A stretch of DNA of 64,000 nt from contig NC_081553.1 in NCBI RefSeq assembly GCF_963082655.1, forward strand, positions 225,760,570 through 225,824,569, in the 5' to 3' direction. Shown one piece after another: positions 1-11,331 of the stretch (position 1 is its first letter; the number at the start of each line of letters is the position of its first letter). The stretch comes from Stomoxys calcitrans. Taxonomy: Eukaryota > Arthropoda > Insecta > Diptera > Muscidae. The notes under the pieces were generated by a model that was given only the letters and a program-made list of their open reading frames with translations, made no database searches and was not told the DNA's origin. Both the position numbers and the translations under genes were made by a program.

Positions 1-625
1 GATCTCGTGGTTTTAGGTTTAGGGGCCATAAAAGACGCATTTATTGTCCGATGGGGCCGAAATTTGGGACAGTGAGTTGTCTTAGGCCCATCGACATCTT
101 GTTTGAATTTGGCCCAAATCGGTGCAGATTTGGATATAGCTGCCATATAGACCGATATCTCGATTTAAAGTCTTGCCCCATAAAAGGCGCATTTATTGTT
201 CAGCTTGGCCGACCTTAACGCCTTTTTACTTATTTTTACTTTCAATTACCACGAATGGTTCAAATCTTTCCATAACCTGGTACAGCTGCCACATAAACCT
301 ATCTGGGATCTTGATATTTTACATGAGGCTTGTTTTGGCTTCCAGTAACTGTGCCAATAATGGTCCAAATCGGTTTATAGTCTGATATAGCTGCCATATA
401 AACCGATCTGGGATCTTGACTCTTAAGCCTCTAGAGTGTGGAGTTCTTATCCGATTTGGCTTAAATTTTGTGATATATTTTTTATGACTTCTAATAGTCT
501 TGACGATAACGGTCCATCGTTTTCTGAAGATGAAAAAGTCATTCAAAGAACATGTCAAATGCATGGTGGAGGGTATATATGATTCGGCTCGGCCAAACTT
601 AATGCGCTTTGACTTGTTTCTGCTA
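1..625 (-). repeat. 153-bp monomer repeat element, 3 to 4 units, minus orientation, cut by the window start
   Basis: Successive monomers carry the marks TATAGCTGCCATATAGACCGAT, read here in pieces, and CATAAAAGGCGCATTTATTG. The first part is the 'a' subfamily (CATAAAAGGCGC) and the later part the 'd' subfamily (GACTCTTAAGCCTCTAGAG). It ends at 560-625 with GGTGGAGGGTATATATG followed by GATTCGGCTCGGCCAAACTT, which is the conserved head of this element seen at several other places. The short open frames here are shadows of the repeat. The element class is unknown to me; no transposase is present. Confidence 0.8.
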
Positions 626-1664
626 AATATTGCAAACAGTTTGATAAAAACTAAATTTTGTTTGATTTCGAATGCGAGTTTTAAAGCCAATCTTAATGCC
701 AAACTTAATTTCGTTTTTATCGAAATGGTTGAGGTTAATACACCATCCATCACCAAAAAGGTGATGGATTAACAAGAATTTCTTCTTCAAACTCCAATCA
801 TTCTCTCCTTTCTTTTTTGGGAACCCAAATTGGGGATTTTTTTTTTAGTTTACTGATTTCCCGCCATTTTAATCCACTTTTATGGCAACCTTTGAAAATG
901 TTGGAAAGAAACAGTTTCTCGCCCTCTGTTTTCCACTCTTCTCATTTGATTAAACAATTCCCTATATTACTGTCTATTGGTCAACTTTGACATCACTTTG
1001 TCATTTCTGTTTCTACCCTGACCCATCTTTCTAACATTTAAAGTAAAAAAAAAAACTTTGAAAAAAAACTCACTTCTCAAAAGAAAGCTTAACAAATGTT
1101 TGATGAATGGTTTTGTGGCCAAAGGTGGTGAAGCTTTAGCTTAAGAATCAGCTTCGCAAACCATTAAACCGTAGCTCATTAGTTGGATTATTGTGTCCAA
1201 CATTTCTAACTCAAATAAAAGTGATAGCTCATTTCATTTCATTTCGCTTCACCTCACTTCATTTCATTTCATTTGGTTTGGTTTGGTTTGGTCTTCAAAG
1301 GCAAAAGTGTGCTGGAATTTAAAACTTTTGAATAATTGCAAAATCATTGGTAAGAAATATACAATGACTCATTATAAGAGTTTTAACATTTCTTTGAACT
1401 TCAACTCTTAAGCACAAAAATTAACAAGAGGCCAGTTAGGCCCTGGGGTAAGGTAACAAAAAATTTTGGCGCATACATATTTGTATGGAATAGTTGAAAA
1501 ATATTTTGTGTTACAACATTCAAGCAATGAATGTTGGTTTTAGGATTTGGGTTAAAGTATTTATCAAGAAAAACTATTTCAGAAGTGAGCCAAGGTTGTA
1601 GTAGAACAACCGTTAACCCTATAGGGGACTTGTGAAATACCAATAATTGCCACAGGGGTGAAAT
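626..1664. other. No gene seen; AT-rich unique sequence
   Basis: No open frame with recognisable content. The stretch contains homopolymer A and T runs and the pentamer tract at 1,228-1,292. Nothing supports a coding or RNA gene. Confidence 0.6.
1228..1292. repeat. Pentanucleotide microsatellites (ATTTC)n and (GGTTT)n
   Basis: Interrupted ATTTC repeats pass directly into GGTTT repeats. This is a simple compound microsatellite. Confidence 0.85.
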
Positions 1665-3261
1665 AAGTTAGAACAAGAACAAAATTTCAGCCACATCGGA
1701 TAATAATTGCGCCCTCTAGCGGCTCAAGAAGTCAAGATCCCATATCGGTTTATATGGCAGCTATATCAGGTTATAGACCGATTTGAACTATTCTTAGCCC
1801 AGTTGTTGGAAGTCATAACAAAACACCTCATGCCAAATATCAGCCAAATCGGATAATAATTGTGCCCTCTAGCGGCTCAAGAAGTTAAGATCCCAGATCT
1901 GTTTATATGGCAGCTATATCAGGTTATGGACTGAATTCAACCATGCTCTGCACAGTTGTTGAAAGTCATAACAAAACACCTGATGCAAAATTTCAGCCAA
2001 ATCGGATAATAATTGCGCCCTCTAGTGGCTCAAGAAGTCACGACCCAAGATCGGTTTATATGGCAGCTATATCAGGTTATGGACCGATTTGAACTATTCT
2101 TAGCACAGTTGTTGAACGTCAAACCAAAACACCTGATGCATAATCTCAGCTGAATCGGATAAGAACTGCGCTTCCTAGTGGCTAAAGAAGTCAAGACCCC
2201 AGATCGGTTTATATGGTAGCTATATCAGGTTATGGACCGATTTGAACTATTCTTAGCACAGTTGTCGAAAGTCACAACAAAACACCTCATGCAAAATTTC
2301 AGCCAAATCGGGTAATAATTGTGCCCTCTAGTGGCTCAAGAAGTCAAGATCCCAGATCGGTTTATATGGCAGCTATATCAGGATATAAACCGATTTGAAC
2401 TATTCTTTGCCCAGTTGTTGGAAGTCATAACAAAACAATTCATGCCAAATTTCAGCCAAATCGGATAATAATTGCGCCCTCTAGTGGCTCAAGAAGTCAA
2501 GACCCCAGATCGGTTTATATGGCAGCTATATCAGGTTATGGGTTGAATTCAACCATACTCAGCACAGTTGTTGAAAGTCACAACAAAACACCTCATGCAA
2601 AATTTCAGCCAAATCGGATAGGAATTACGCACTCTAGACGCTCAAGAAGTCAAGACCCCATATCGGTTTATATGGCAGCTATATCAGGTTATGGACCGAT
2701 TTGAACTATTTTTAGCCCAGTTGTTGAACGTCAAACCAAAATACCTCATGCATAATTTCAGCTGCATCGGATAATAATTGCGCCCTCTAGTGGCTCAAGA
2801 ATTCAAGACCCCAGATCGGTTTAGATGACAGCTATATCAGGTAATGGACTGAATTCAACCATACTTAGCACAGTTGTTGAAAGTCATAAGAAAACACCTC
2901 ATGCAAAATTTCCGCCATTCGGATAAGAATTGTGCCCCCTGGCGGCTCAAGAAGTCAAGATCCCAGATCGGTCTATATGGCAGGTATATCAAAACGTGGA
3001 CCGATAGAGCCCATTTACAATCCCAACCCGACCTAAACTAAAAAGAAGTATTTGTACAAAATTTCAAGCGGCTAGCTTTACTCCTTCGAAAGTTAGCGTA
3101 ATTTCGACAGACAGACGGGCGGATATGGCTAATTCGACTTAAAATGTCATGAAGATCAAGAATTTATAAACTTTATGGGGTCTTAGACGAACATTTCGAG
3201 GAGTTACAAACAGAATGACGAAATTAGTATACCCCCATCCTGTGGTGGAGGGTATAAAAAT
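1665..3261 (+). repeat. 153-bp monomer array (9 units, 'd' subfamily) with conserved element tail
   Basis: The mark CGGTTTATATGGCAGCTATA recurs at about 1,745, 1,895, 2,050, 2,203, 2,356, 2,510, 2,663, 2,815 (degenerate) and 2,967, giving a period of 152-154 bp. After the last unit comes the conserved tail: CAAGCGGCTAGCTTTACTCC, a GACAGACAGACGGGCGG motif, CTTTATGGGGTCTTAGACGA, and TATACCCCCATCCTGTGGTG at the end. The many 61-residue frames with AAISGYGP and SHNKTPHAKFQPNR are repeat shadows. The element is non-coding. Confidence 0.9.
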
Positions 3262-5352
3262 ATATTTGTGTTTGTTTGTTTGTGTGTTCCTAATAGGCTC
3301 AGAAACGGCTGAACCTTTATTCTTGAAATTTTTTCTAATGATGCATAATGCTCCCGTGGTGAAACTAGGATACTAAATTTTTGATATCTGAAGGGGGAGC
3401 GGACCCTCCCCCTTACCAAAAATGCTAGATCTCGGAGATGGGTGATGCGATTTAAGCGAAATTTTGTGTGCTATCTTATAGTAACCTATAATGAAAAATT
3501 TGGTATTCAAATTTCGGATGGGGTACCTAGGGGGGGCGCCCCACCCTCAAAACCTACCAAATATATATGGACACCAATCACGACAATATGGGACTCAAAT
3601 GAAAGGTATTTAAGATTAGAAAACGTATCTGATATCCAATTCTCGGACCAATTGGTAGGGGGATCACCCCAACCCCCAAAACCCCCCTAAATCGGACATA
3701 TTTACCGACCATGGCAATATGGGACTCAAATAAAAGGTATTTGCAAGTAGAATACGAATCTGATATCCAAATGTGGGACAAAGTTTTTGGGGGTCCACCC
3801 CTTCCACAAAACACCCCCCAAAGAGGACATATTTACTGATCTTGGCAATATGGGGCTTAAATAAAAGGTATTTAAGAATAGAAAACTAATCTGATATCCA
3901 GATGTGGGACCAAGTGTTTGGGGGGCCGCCAATCCCCAAAACACCCCCCAAACAGGGCTTATTTACTGACCATGGCAATATGGGGCTTAAATAAAAATAA
4001 AAAAAAAATTTCTGAGTGTAGAATTCGAGTCTGATATCCAGATGTGAGATCAAGTGTTTGAGGGCCCGCCCATTCCCGAGAACATCCCCCAAAGGGCACA
4101 CATTTATGACTACAGCAATATGAGGCTCAAGTGGAAGGTCTTTGGGAGTAAAGCACGAATCTGATATTAATGTTCGGGAAAAGTGGCTATGGGGCCACCC
4201 TACCCCCATAATACCACCCAAATAGGAAGTATTTTCTGACTATTGCAATAAGAGGCTCAAATAAGATAGTTTTTAGAGTAGAACACGAATCTGATATATA
4301 TTTTTAGGGTCAAGTCCCTCATTGGCAGCCCCAAAACCCAAAACACCCCGCCCAAACTGGAAATGTTTGCCCAAAATGGAAATATGGGGCTCAAATGAAA
4401 GATATTTGGGAGTAAAGCACAAATCTGATATCAATTTTCGGGACCAACTGTCTAGGGGACGTCTGACCCCCATAACAACCGCCAAACAGGACATATTTGC
4501 CCACCATGACAATTTGGGTCTTAAAGAGAGTGGAGCACGACATTGATAGTTTTAAAGGTCCATATCGCAAACAGGACATATTTGCAAACTTTCGCAATAA
4601 GGGGTTTTAATAAAAGGTATTTGAGACTAAAAAACCAATTTGATATCCAATCTGGGGCCAAGTGTTTGAGGGTTTAGAGTAAAACACGAATCCGATATAT
4701 TCAAGGCAAACTCACTGTGTGGCCACCCATCCTCCCAAAACACCCCCCGAATCGTTAATGTCTGCCAACTATGGAAAAATTGAGCTCAAATTAAAGGTAT
4801 ATGGGAGTAGACCAGGTATCTGATACCAACATTAGGGACCAACTGTCTAGGGGACGTCCCACCATCATAACAACCCCCAAGTAGGACGTATTTGCTCACC
4901 AAGACAATTTGGGTTTTCAAGACAGTGGAGCTCGATTTTCATAGTTTTTAGGGCCCATACCCCAAACCGGACATTTGCAATAAGGAGTTTAAATGAGATT
5001 AGAAAACGAAATTTATATTCAATTTTGAGGCCAATGGCAATATGGGGTTCAAATATATGAGAATAGAGCACGTTGCTGATACATTTTTAGGGCTTAGTGA
5101 TTGGGGGACCATTCCACCCCCCAAAACACCCCTAAATCGGGGGATAGAGCAAGAATTCATACCCACTTTCGGGACCAATTCTCTGGGGGTCTACCCCTTT
5201 CCCAAAATATCCCACAAACAGCTATTTCTTACTGACCATCGCAATATGGAGCTCAAAAAAATGTATTTGGGAGTAGAATACGAATTTGATATCCAAATGT
5301 CGCACTATATATTTAGGGCATCACCCCTTCCCCCAAATTCATATCTCATAGT
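3262..5352 (+). repeat. 130-bp monomer, C-rich repeat family with leader
   Basis: The leader (3,262-3,480) has TTTGTTTGTTTGTGTG, CTCAGAAACGGCTGAACC and GGGGGAGCGGACCCTCCCCC. Monomers marked CAATATGGGACTCAAATGAA then start at about 3,586, 3,714, 3,847, 3,977 and 4,107, a spacing of 128-133 bp, and become more degenerate to 5,352. Each monomer ends in a C-rich block such as CCCCAAAACACCCCCCAAA. There is no conserved open frame across units. Confidence 0.85.
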
Positions 5353-5974
5353 TTAAACATCCTTTACTAAAGACAAGTTTAAAAGTTTTCTTCCCAACAA
5401 TTACCGCTTTACTCTTTTCCCTCTTTACCATGCATGTATGATTCTTTTCCGACCACAATCAAATATCCATCAATTTATGTAACCACATCTCATCAATAGA
5501 GCCGCTTCATTGGCATTAACGTAGCTCTTATTCAGCTGGAAATAAATTGAATTTTCAAACTTTCTCAATTTCTCATGTAACTCATGCAGCAGAAATAAAA
5601 ATCAGCTTATTCGACACAAAATTGAGCATGTTTGGCTATTGGTCAACAATGTGATAACTGTAATCAACATAGTTAAGCATCATATGCCACATTGCAACAC
5701 TATGTTCATTTAGTGTAATATGATGAGGCACGTACAATACATACAAACGGCGCTGAGTGAATGACTGAAAGTGTTTATTAGTATGTAACGAGTAGATGTA
5801 GAAAAATGGAAGACACTTATCATTGTTTTTATTCAAAGATAATATCCTTTTTTAGTTTTTAACAACTAGTGATTTTTTTAGAGGTCAAAAGTTTGTTTAA
5901 CCCGTCAATACAAAAGAAATCACCAATACTTAAGGAAAAAATTTTTATTGTTCTCATTAATCTTAAACTTTTTT
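5353..5974. other. No gene seen; unique AT-rich sequence
   Basis: Only short open frames are present, the longest 66 codons on the minus strand, with no recognisable motif. Confidence 0.55.
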
Positions 5975-6720
5975 TTAAAACCCTTTGGTATTAATATAGT
6001 ACCAGGTGAAGAAGTCTATTTAGAACTGAAGGCAACAAGTTTTCAATATTGATTCATTAATTTCAATTCATTAGGGGGATGGCATGTTCAAGTGAGAACG
6101 AAAATGCTATTAAAACAATTTTGGTTTGGTACTTAAGCCCATAACATTTTGGATTGAAAAGTAATACCTGTTTGGTGTAAAACTTATGCCAAACGGTATT
6201 TATCCACTTATATTTGATCCAAACTAGGAGTTATTGTTTTCATATCGTATGGGCTTGCTTCACTATTAATACCGTATGGTATTAAATTTTCTATTTGTTT
6301 GGGGGAAATTATGCCATATGCGATCTTAAAAAGCAACCTACACAGGGTAGCTGACACGAAGTGTTACCAATTCAAACGACTTTTTTGAAATACCCTTTGG
6401 TATTAACATAATATCAGATGAAGAAGTCTATTAAAAACTGAAGGTGACAAGTTTTTAATATTGATTCATTAGGATATGGCATGTTTAATTGAGAATGAAA
6501 ATGCTATTAAAACAATTTCGGTTTGTTTCTTAAGCCCATAAAATTTTAGTATTAAAAGCAATACCTGTTTGGTGATATATCTAATGCCAAACGGTATTTA
6601 TCTTCTTATGTTTAATCCATGCTACTAATACCGTATGGTATTAAATTTTCTATTTCTTTAGGGGACATTATACCATATGGGATCTTAAAAAGCAACCTAC
6701 ACAGGGAAGCTGATACTAAG
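5975..6720. repeat. Direct duplication of a ~410-bp AT-rich unit with GGTATTAA palindromes
   Basis: The unit starting CCCTTTGGTATTAATATAGT near 5,981 is repeated near 6,392 as CCCTTTGGTATTAACATAAT. Shared downstream blocks include GAAGAAGTCTATT, AAGTTTTCAATATTGATTCA, AATGCCAAACGGTATTTATC and AAGCAACCTACACAGGG. Each copy contains a palindrome with arms TTAATACC/GGTATTAA around GTAT (6,266-6,285) or close to it (about 6,626-6,644). No open frame is conserved between the copies. Confidence 0.8.
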
Positions 6721-7104
6721 TGTTTCTGTTTCTTATTGTGTGAAAATATTTTCTATTGATTAAAATGCCTAAAATGTGTGAAAGTAGTCTTAATTTCAGA
6801 ATCCATTCGCTTTTGTTCGATACGATCAACTTTTACCTTGACTATTCCACAAAAAACTAGTTGTAAGCTACTCAAATGTAATCTATCGGTATTTTGGCTG
6901 ATTCTCGTACCATGGCTTTCTTCAGCGTATTCATACAGACATATTTTTAAGTCCTAACCTTGCTTTCTAAAAAAACCCAAAGTGAAAAGTCATTCGAATT
7001 GGCATCTGGCAAATTTGACAGCCACTGTGTAGACGAAACGAATTGCGAAGATTTTTAAGCATTCTTGGTTTTCAAGTCTTCTATGTGACGGTGCCGAGTC
7101 GATT
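6721..7104. other. No gene seen
   Basis: Unique AT-rich DNA between the 410-bp duplication and the next dispersed repeat, with no open frame or motif I can name. Confidence 0.5.
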
Positions 7105-7345
7105 TTCCAATTTTTTTTTGTGATCCGCTATAAGACGCACAAAGACGTCTACTATGGTCTCCAACATCCAATCGAAGTATAATATGAATCAGTCCATAAC
7201 CTAAATAGCCCCAATAGCATAGCAATTCTCATCCATTATCCTCGGTTTGCGTATAGAAAGTTCCTGGGCAAAGAACTTGATAATGCGGTCCATGATGGAG
7301 AGTATATAAGATTCTGCGCGGACGAACTTAGCACGCTAAAGTTCT
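7105..7345 (-). repeat. 153-bp element, head portion only (minus orientation)
   Basis: It contains the pre-head region seen also near 13,550 and 18,700 (ATCCAATCG, AATAGCCCCAATAGCATAGC, TTTGCGTATAG) followed by GAGAGTATATAAGATTCTGC and GAACTTAGCACGCTAAAG. A short degenerate 'a'-type remnant follows to about 7,590. Confidence 0.65.
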
Positions 7346-7599
7346 TAAAAATCGAGATATTGAGTTGAAACTTAGCATGGCGTCTTCTTTTGTTTATATG
7401 CAGGCTAGTTTGAAAGATGGGCTATATCGGTCATCTTAATTTAGACCCCACATAGACCAATCTGGCGATTTGCATTCTAAGGTTCATAAGAGCCACATTT
7501 TTTATCCAATTTTGCTGGTATTTGGTACAGTGTGATGATCAACATTTTGTTCACTCTGAGGTGTTTGAGTTCGCCAGTAGTATCCAGTTGCGATTTTCA

Positions 7600-7785
7600 A
7601 GCCTAATATAAAACAGACCTATGACGCAGAATGCCTGTGTTCAAATCCTGGCGAGAGCATCAGAAAAAAAAATGTTCAGCAGTGGTTATCCCCTCGAAAT
7701 GCTGGTGAGGTACTATGCCATGTAAAAATTTCACCTCAAAGAGTTGTCGCACTGCGGAACACTATTGGGACTATGCTACACAGAA
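7600..7785 (+). mobile_element. tRNA-derived SINE, partial
   Basis: The B-box region GTGTTCAAATCCTGGCGAG is preceded by TATGACGCAGAATGCC and followed by the body shared with other copies in the window: GGTTATCCCCTCGAAATGCTGG, in pieces, GAGGTACTATGCCATGTAAA and GAGTTGTCGCACTGCGGAAC. The tRNA-like 5' end and the 3' part of the body are missing or degraded. Confidence 0.7.
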
Positions 7786-7796
7786 AAAATAAAAAT

Positions 7797-7990
7797 TGGT
7801 TTCAATAACGAAATTAATTGATCCAATTAATTATTTAATTGAAACTGCTTCAAGCAAGGAAAAGTAATTGAACAAATGTCAATCAAATAAATTGCATATT
7901 CAATTAAAAAAATTATTGAAATTTTTAAAATTTTCAATTTAGAGTAACCTTGAAAGATTCATCTCACCCAGATGAATCTTCCAAGGTTAC
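7797..7990. repeat. AT-rich inverted sequences and a strong 22-bp hairpin (7,944-7,990)
   Basis: At 7,944-7,990 the arms GTAACCTTGAAAGATTCATCT and AGATGAATCTTCCAAGGTTAC pair with a single G/A-type mismatch around a 5-nt loop CACCC. Upstream, 7,797-7,850 has a looser ATT/AAT-rich inverted repeat (GGTTTCAATAACG ... TTAATTGAAACTG). It could be the end of a small foldback element or a transcribed hairpin. Neither is shown. Confidence 0.7.
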
Positions 7991-8690
7991 TGTAAACAAC
8001 ACAAATAGCGCTCGTATGTCAAAACGTTCTGAGCACGTTTTAAGTACATCAAAAGTGTCAAGCTTTGCGATAGAGCTGTCCGTTGGCATATTGCAACACA
8101 TGGGTTGTCCACTCCTGAAATATAAAAGACAACCCTCGTAGCTGTCATTCTCAGTTTGACAGATGTACCAGTGAGAACTATATATAGTTATATAGTTGAC
8201 ATCGCCCAACTTTTGGCTTACCATACTTGGCATTACGATATACCGGCTTATTATATAGAATGAGCTCCCTGTACCATTCAGATGTTCTTTGTTTACCACC
8301 CCCCACTGCGTATTACCATTTCTATTCATACCATTTTGCTCCCCCTTGGTTTTTCCCTTTATCTCATAGACCATAGTAACTAAAATATATTTAATATAAA
8401 TGGACTACAATTAAGCCAATGCGTAAACAATGCAGCCAGTCATTATTTAATCACTAAACGTAAGGGCAATAAATCATAATTGTAACAATATTAAATTTAT
8501 GATGTGTAGAGAGAGAGAGAGAGAGAGAGAGCCCACCATGAAAGACTAAAGTTCAGGGAAGCTAAAACACAAATTCACTGGGTTAGTAATAAATCAAAAT
8601 TATTTGGCAGCATTTATCTATGAAGTGTTAAAAGCTTAAGGACAAATTAAGAAGCCGCATTAGCATGACATAAAGGAGACCCTAGTAGAA
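7991..8690. other. No confident gene; TATA-like block and GA microsatellite
   Basis: A 136-codon minus-strand frame (7,964-8,374) has no motif that I recognise. The sequence AAATATAAAAGACAACCC near 8,118-8,135 followed by CATTCTCAGTTTGACAG looks like a TATA box plus initiator, as in a core promoter or an LTR. A (GA)n tract occupies 8,508-8,531. No LTR pair is visible. Confidence 0.4.
8508..8531. repeat. (GA)12 microsatellite
   Basis: An uninterrupted GA dinucleotide run. Confidence 0.95.
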
Positions 8691-10078
8691 GTCGTTGTGT
8701 AAAATTTAAGCCAATTCAAATAAGAATTGCACCCTTTAGAGGCTCAAGAAGTAAAATAAAGAGATCGGTTTATATGGAAGCTGCATCAAGCTATGAACCG
8801 AATGGCATATATGTTGAACATTTATCTTGAAGATCATGGGAGAAGCCGTTGTACAAATCGGATAATAATTACGCCCTCTGGAGGATTAAGATGTCAAGAT
8901 CCCAGATCGGTTTATATGGCAGCTATATCAGGTTATTGATCGATTTGAATCATATTTGACACAGCTGTTAAAAGTCATAATAAAACACCTCATGCAAGCC
9001 ATTGTACAAAATTCCAGCCAAATCGGATGAGAATAACGCCCTCTGGAGGCTCAAGAAGTCAAGATCCCAGATCGGTTTAAACGGCAGCTATATCAGGTTA
9101 TAGATCGATTTCAACCATACTCAGCACAGTTGTTGGAAATCATAACGTAAATCGTCGAGCAAAATTTCAGCCTAATCGGATAGGAATTGCGCCCTCTAGA
9201 CGCTCAAGAAGTCAAGACCCCAGATAGGTTTATATGACAGCTATATCAGGTTATGGACCGATTTCAACCATTCTCAGCACAGTTATTGGGAGTCATAATA
9301 AAACACCTCATGCAAAATTTCAGTCAAATCGGACGAGAATTACGCCCTCTAGAGGCTCAAGAAGTCAAGATCCAAGATCGGGTTACGAATCGGTACGGTC
9401 GAAATCAGTCCATAACCTCATATAGCTGCCATATAAACCGATCTCGGGTCTTGACTTCTTGAGCCTCTAGAGGGCACAATTCTTATCCGATTGGGGTGAA
9501 ATTTGGCATAAGGTGTTTTATTATGACTTCCAACAACTGTGCTGAGTATGGTTGACATCGGTCCATAACCTGAAATAGCTGCCATATAAACCTATCTGGG
9601 GTCTTGACTTCTTGAGCCACTAGAGGGCAAAATTCTTATTCGAATTGGCTGAAATTTTGCACTAGGTGTTTTATTATGATTTCCAACAATCGTGCTGAGT
9701 ATTGTTGACATAGGTCCATAACCTGATATAGCTGTCCTATAAACCTATCTGGGGTCTTGAATTCTTGAGCCACTAGAGGACGCAATTCTTATCCGATTTG
9801 GCTGAAATTTGGCATGAGGTGTTTTATTATGACTTCCAATTACTGTGCTGAGTATGGTTGAAATCGGTCCATAACCTGATATAGCTGTCATATAACCATA
9901 ACCTGATATCGCTGTCATATCTAGGGTCTTGACTTCTTGAGCCACTAGAGGGCAAAATTCTTTTCCGATTTGGCTGAAATTTTGCACGAGGTGTTTTGTT
10001 ATGACTTCCAATAACTGTGCTGAGTATGGTTGAAATCGGGCCATAACCTGATATAGCTCCCATATAAAATGATCTGGT
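8690..10078. repeat. Two head-on 153-bp arrays ('d' subfamily), plus then minus, junction near 9,395
   Basis: From 8,690 to about 9,395 the monomers read AGATCGGTTTATATGGCAGC (plus). After a short unrelated junction (GTTACGAATCGGTACGGTCG) they read ATAGCTGCCATATAAACCGA (minus) to 10,078. The two halves are therefore an inverted duplication of the same array type. A small internal duplication of ACCTGATATAGCTGTCATAT occurs at about 9,873-9,920. Confidence 0.85.
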
Positions 10079-10574
10079 GAATCACGATCAAAAATCGTGA
10101 TCCACCATGCCAGTCAAAGTGTTTTGAATTACAACACACATTGGCCCGACTTTTATATGTTCTTTGCTATGCTATTCTTTGAATACAAAGCATTGAATAT
10201 AAACTCGAGCTGTAGTAAAATTTTCAAATTTTTCCCATGAAAATTCCACTAAGGAACAGGGACAAACTTCTCACATATCAATGAGTGCAGTCCGATTCAA
10301 GTTTAAGCTCAATGATAAAGGGGCCTCCTTTTTATAGCCGAGTCCGAACGGCGTGCCGCAGTGCGGAAACTCTTTGGAGGGAAGTTTTACATGGCATAGT
10401 ACCTCACAAATGTTGCCAGCATTAGGAGGGGAAAACCACCGCAGAAAATGTTTCTGATGGTCTCGCCATGATTCGAATCCAGGCGTTCAGCGTCATAAGC
10501 GGACATGCTAACCTCTGCGGTACGGTGGCCTCTCGATCTGAAATATGTTTGAAAAATCGCGATCAAATTTTTCT
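10079..10574 (-). mobile_element. Foldback MITE related to the 22.2-kb copy, interrupted by a SINE
   Basis: Positions 10,079-10,224 match the right arm of the foldback at 22,485-22,600: ATCGTGATCCACCATGCCAG, TCAAAGTGTTTTGAAT and AACACACA. After the SINE at 10,225-10,533 comes GAAATATGTTTGAAAAATCG, resembling the outer end GATGTTCGAAAAATCAC of that element. The left arm is mostly absent, leaving only the short AATCACGATCAAAAATCGTG palindrome. This is a decayed copy. Confidence 0.55.
10225..10533 (-). mobile_element. tRNA-derived SINE, near full length, inserted in the MITE
   Basis: Read on the minus strand it starts GAGGCCACCGTACCGCAGAG, followed by a tRNA-like A box (GAGGTTAGCATGTCC) and B box (GGATTCGAATCATGGCGAG). 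The non-tRNA body has CCTCCTAATGCTGGCAAC, GTACTATGCCATGTAAAAC, GCACGCCGTTCGGACTCGGC and GCCCCTGTTCC... in its last part. This copy (about 309 bp) is the most complete one and helps set the element's limits. Such A/B boxes drive RNA polymerase III in tRNA genes; SINEs move with the help of a LINE. Confidence 0.8.
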
Positions 10575-11331
10575 TCAGAATTTTTTTTTAATGAAATGAA
10601 ATCTTATGCTATTTTTTTTTATTTAATTTTTGGTAAATTCCCTTAAACTAAATATTTATTTGATAAAAATATGCAACTATGATATTTTATTCCAATTCCC
10701 TTAGCAAATGAATTCCAGTAGATTATCATAAAAATTCATAAACAATATTCATACACATATTACGATTTTATGCCAACTTTGTCTTTACCATTTCTTCTTG
10801 GAAATGAGCAAACTAAGATAAAAAAGTGCTTGCCTTCAAAAGTTTCCCTTCATACGAATATTAGAAATATTCCTTACTAGGCATTTAGTTTCATTGCATT
10901 TCAGTTTTCCTCCCCGAACCCTTGCTTTTGTCTTTTGTGAAGTACACAAAACAATTCAAAGTAGATTTTTAAAATATTTGCCTTAACCTCAAAGTGGTAT
11001 AGAGATTGATGTTTGATTTATGGCAGCATGTCTCTGAATATTTAAGAATTTTTGAAATTTGAACTAAAGCTTATGGATGATTTGCTTTGAAGTCCCCCCC
11101 CCCCCATGCAGGAGACAATCGAAGAACATTCAAATATTTTGTGGGAAATTTTTGCATATGCAAATGTTTAAACAAGGAGTAAGATTGTACTGGTAATCTT
11201 TTGCATATGCAATTGTTGATCAAAGAAGAAATATTTGAACAGTGGCAGCTGGCTATGTGGGAGATGAAAAGTGTAATAATTGAATAATGAACTTTTCAAA
11301 GATATATTAAAGGAAAATCGGCAGATTGCAT
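10575..11331. other. No gene seen; poly-C run at 11,095-11,105
   Basis: AT-rich unique DNA with no recognisable frame. A run of Cs sits just before CATGCAGGAG. Confidence 0.55.

Noticed and set aside
1907..2704. Recurring 60-110-codon frames with AAISGYGP and SHNKTPHAKFQPNR in many places
   Set aside because: They are translations of the 153-bp monomer in whichever unit lacks a stop; the frame is not kept along the arrays.
3442..4597. Overlapping 68-111-codon frames in the 130-bp family
   Set aside because: Present on both strands, not conserved between units, and ended by random stops.
10479..10531. A genuine tRNA gene at the A/B-box sequence (also at 46,979 and 59,267)
   Set aside because: The same tRNA-like head is always fused to the same non-tRNA body and the stems are mismatched; it is a SINE.
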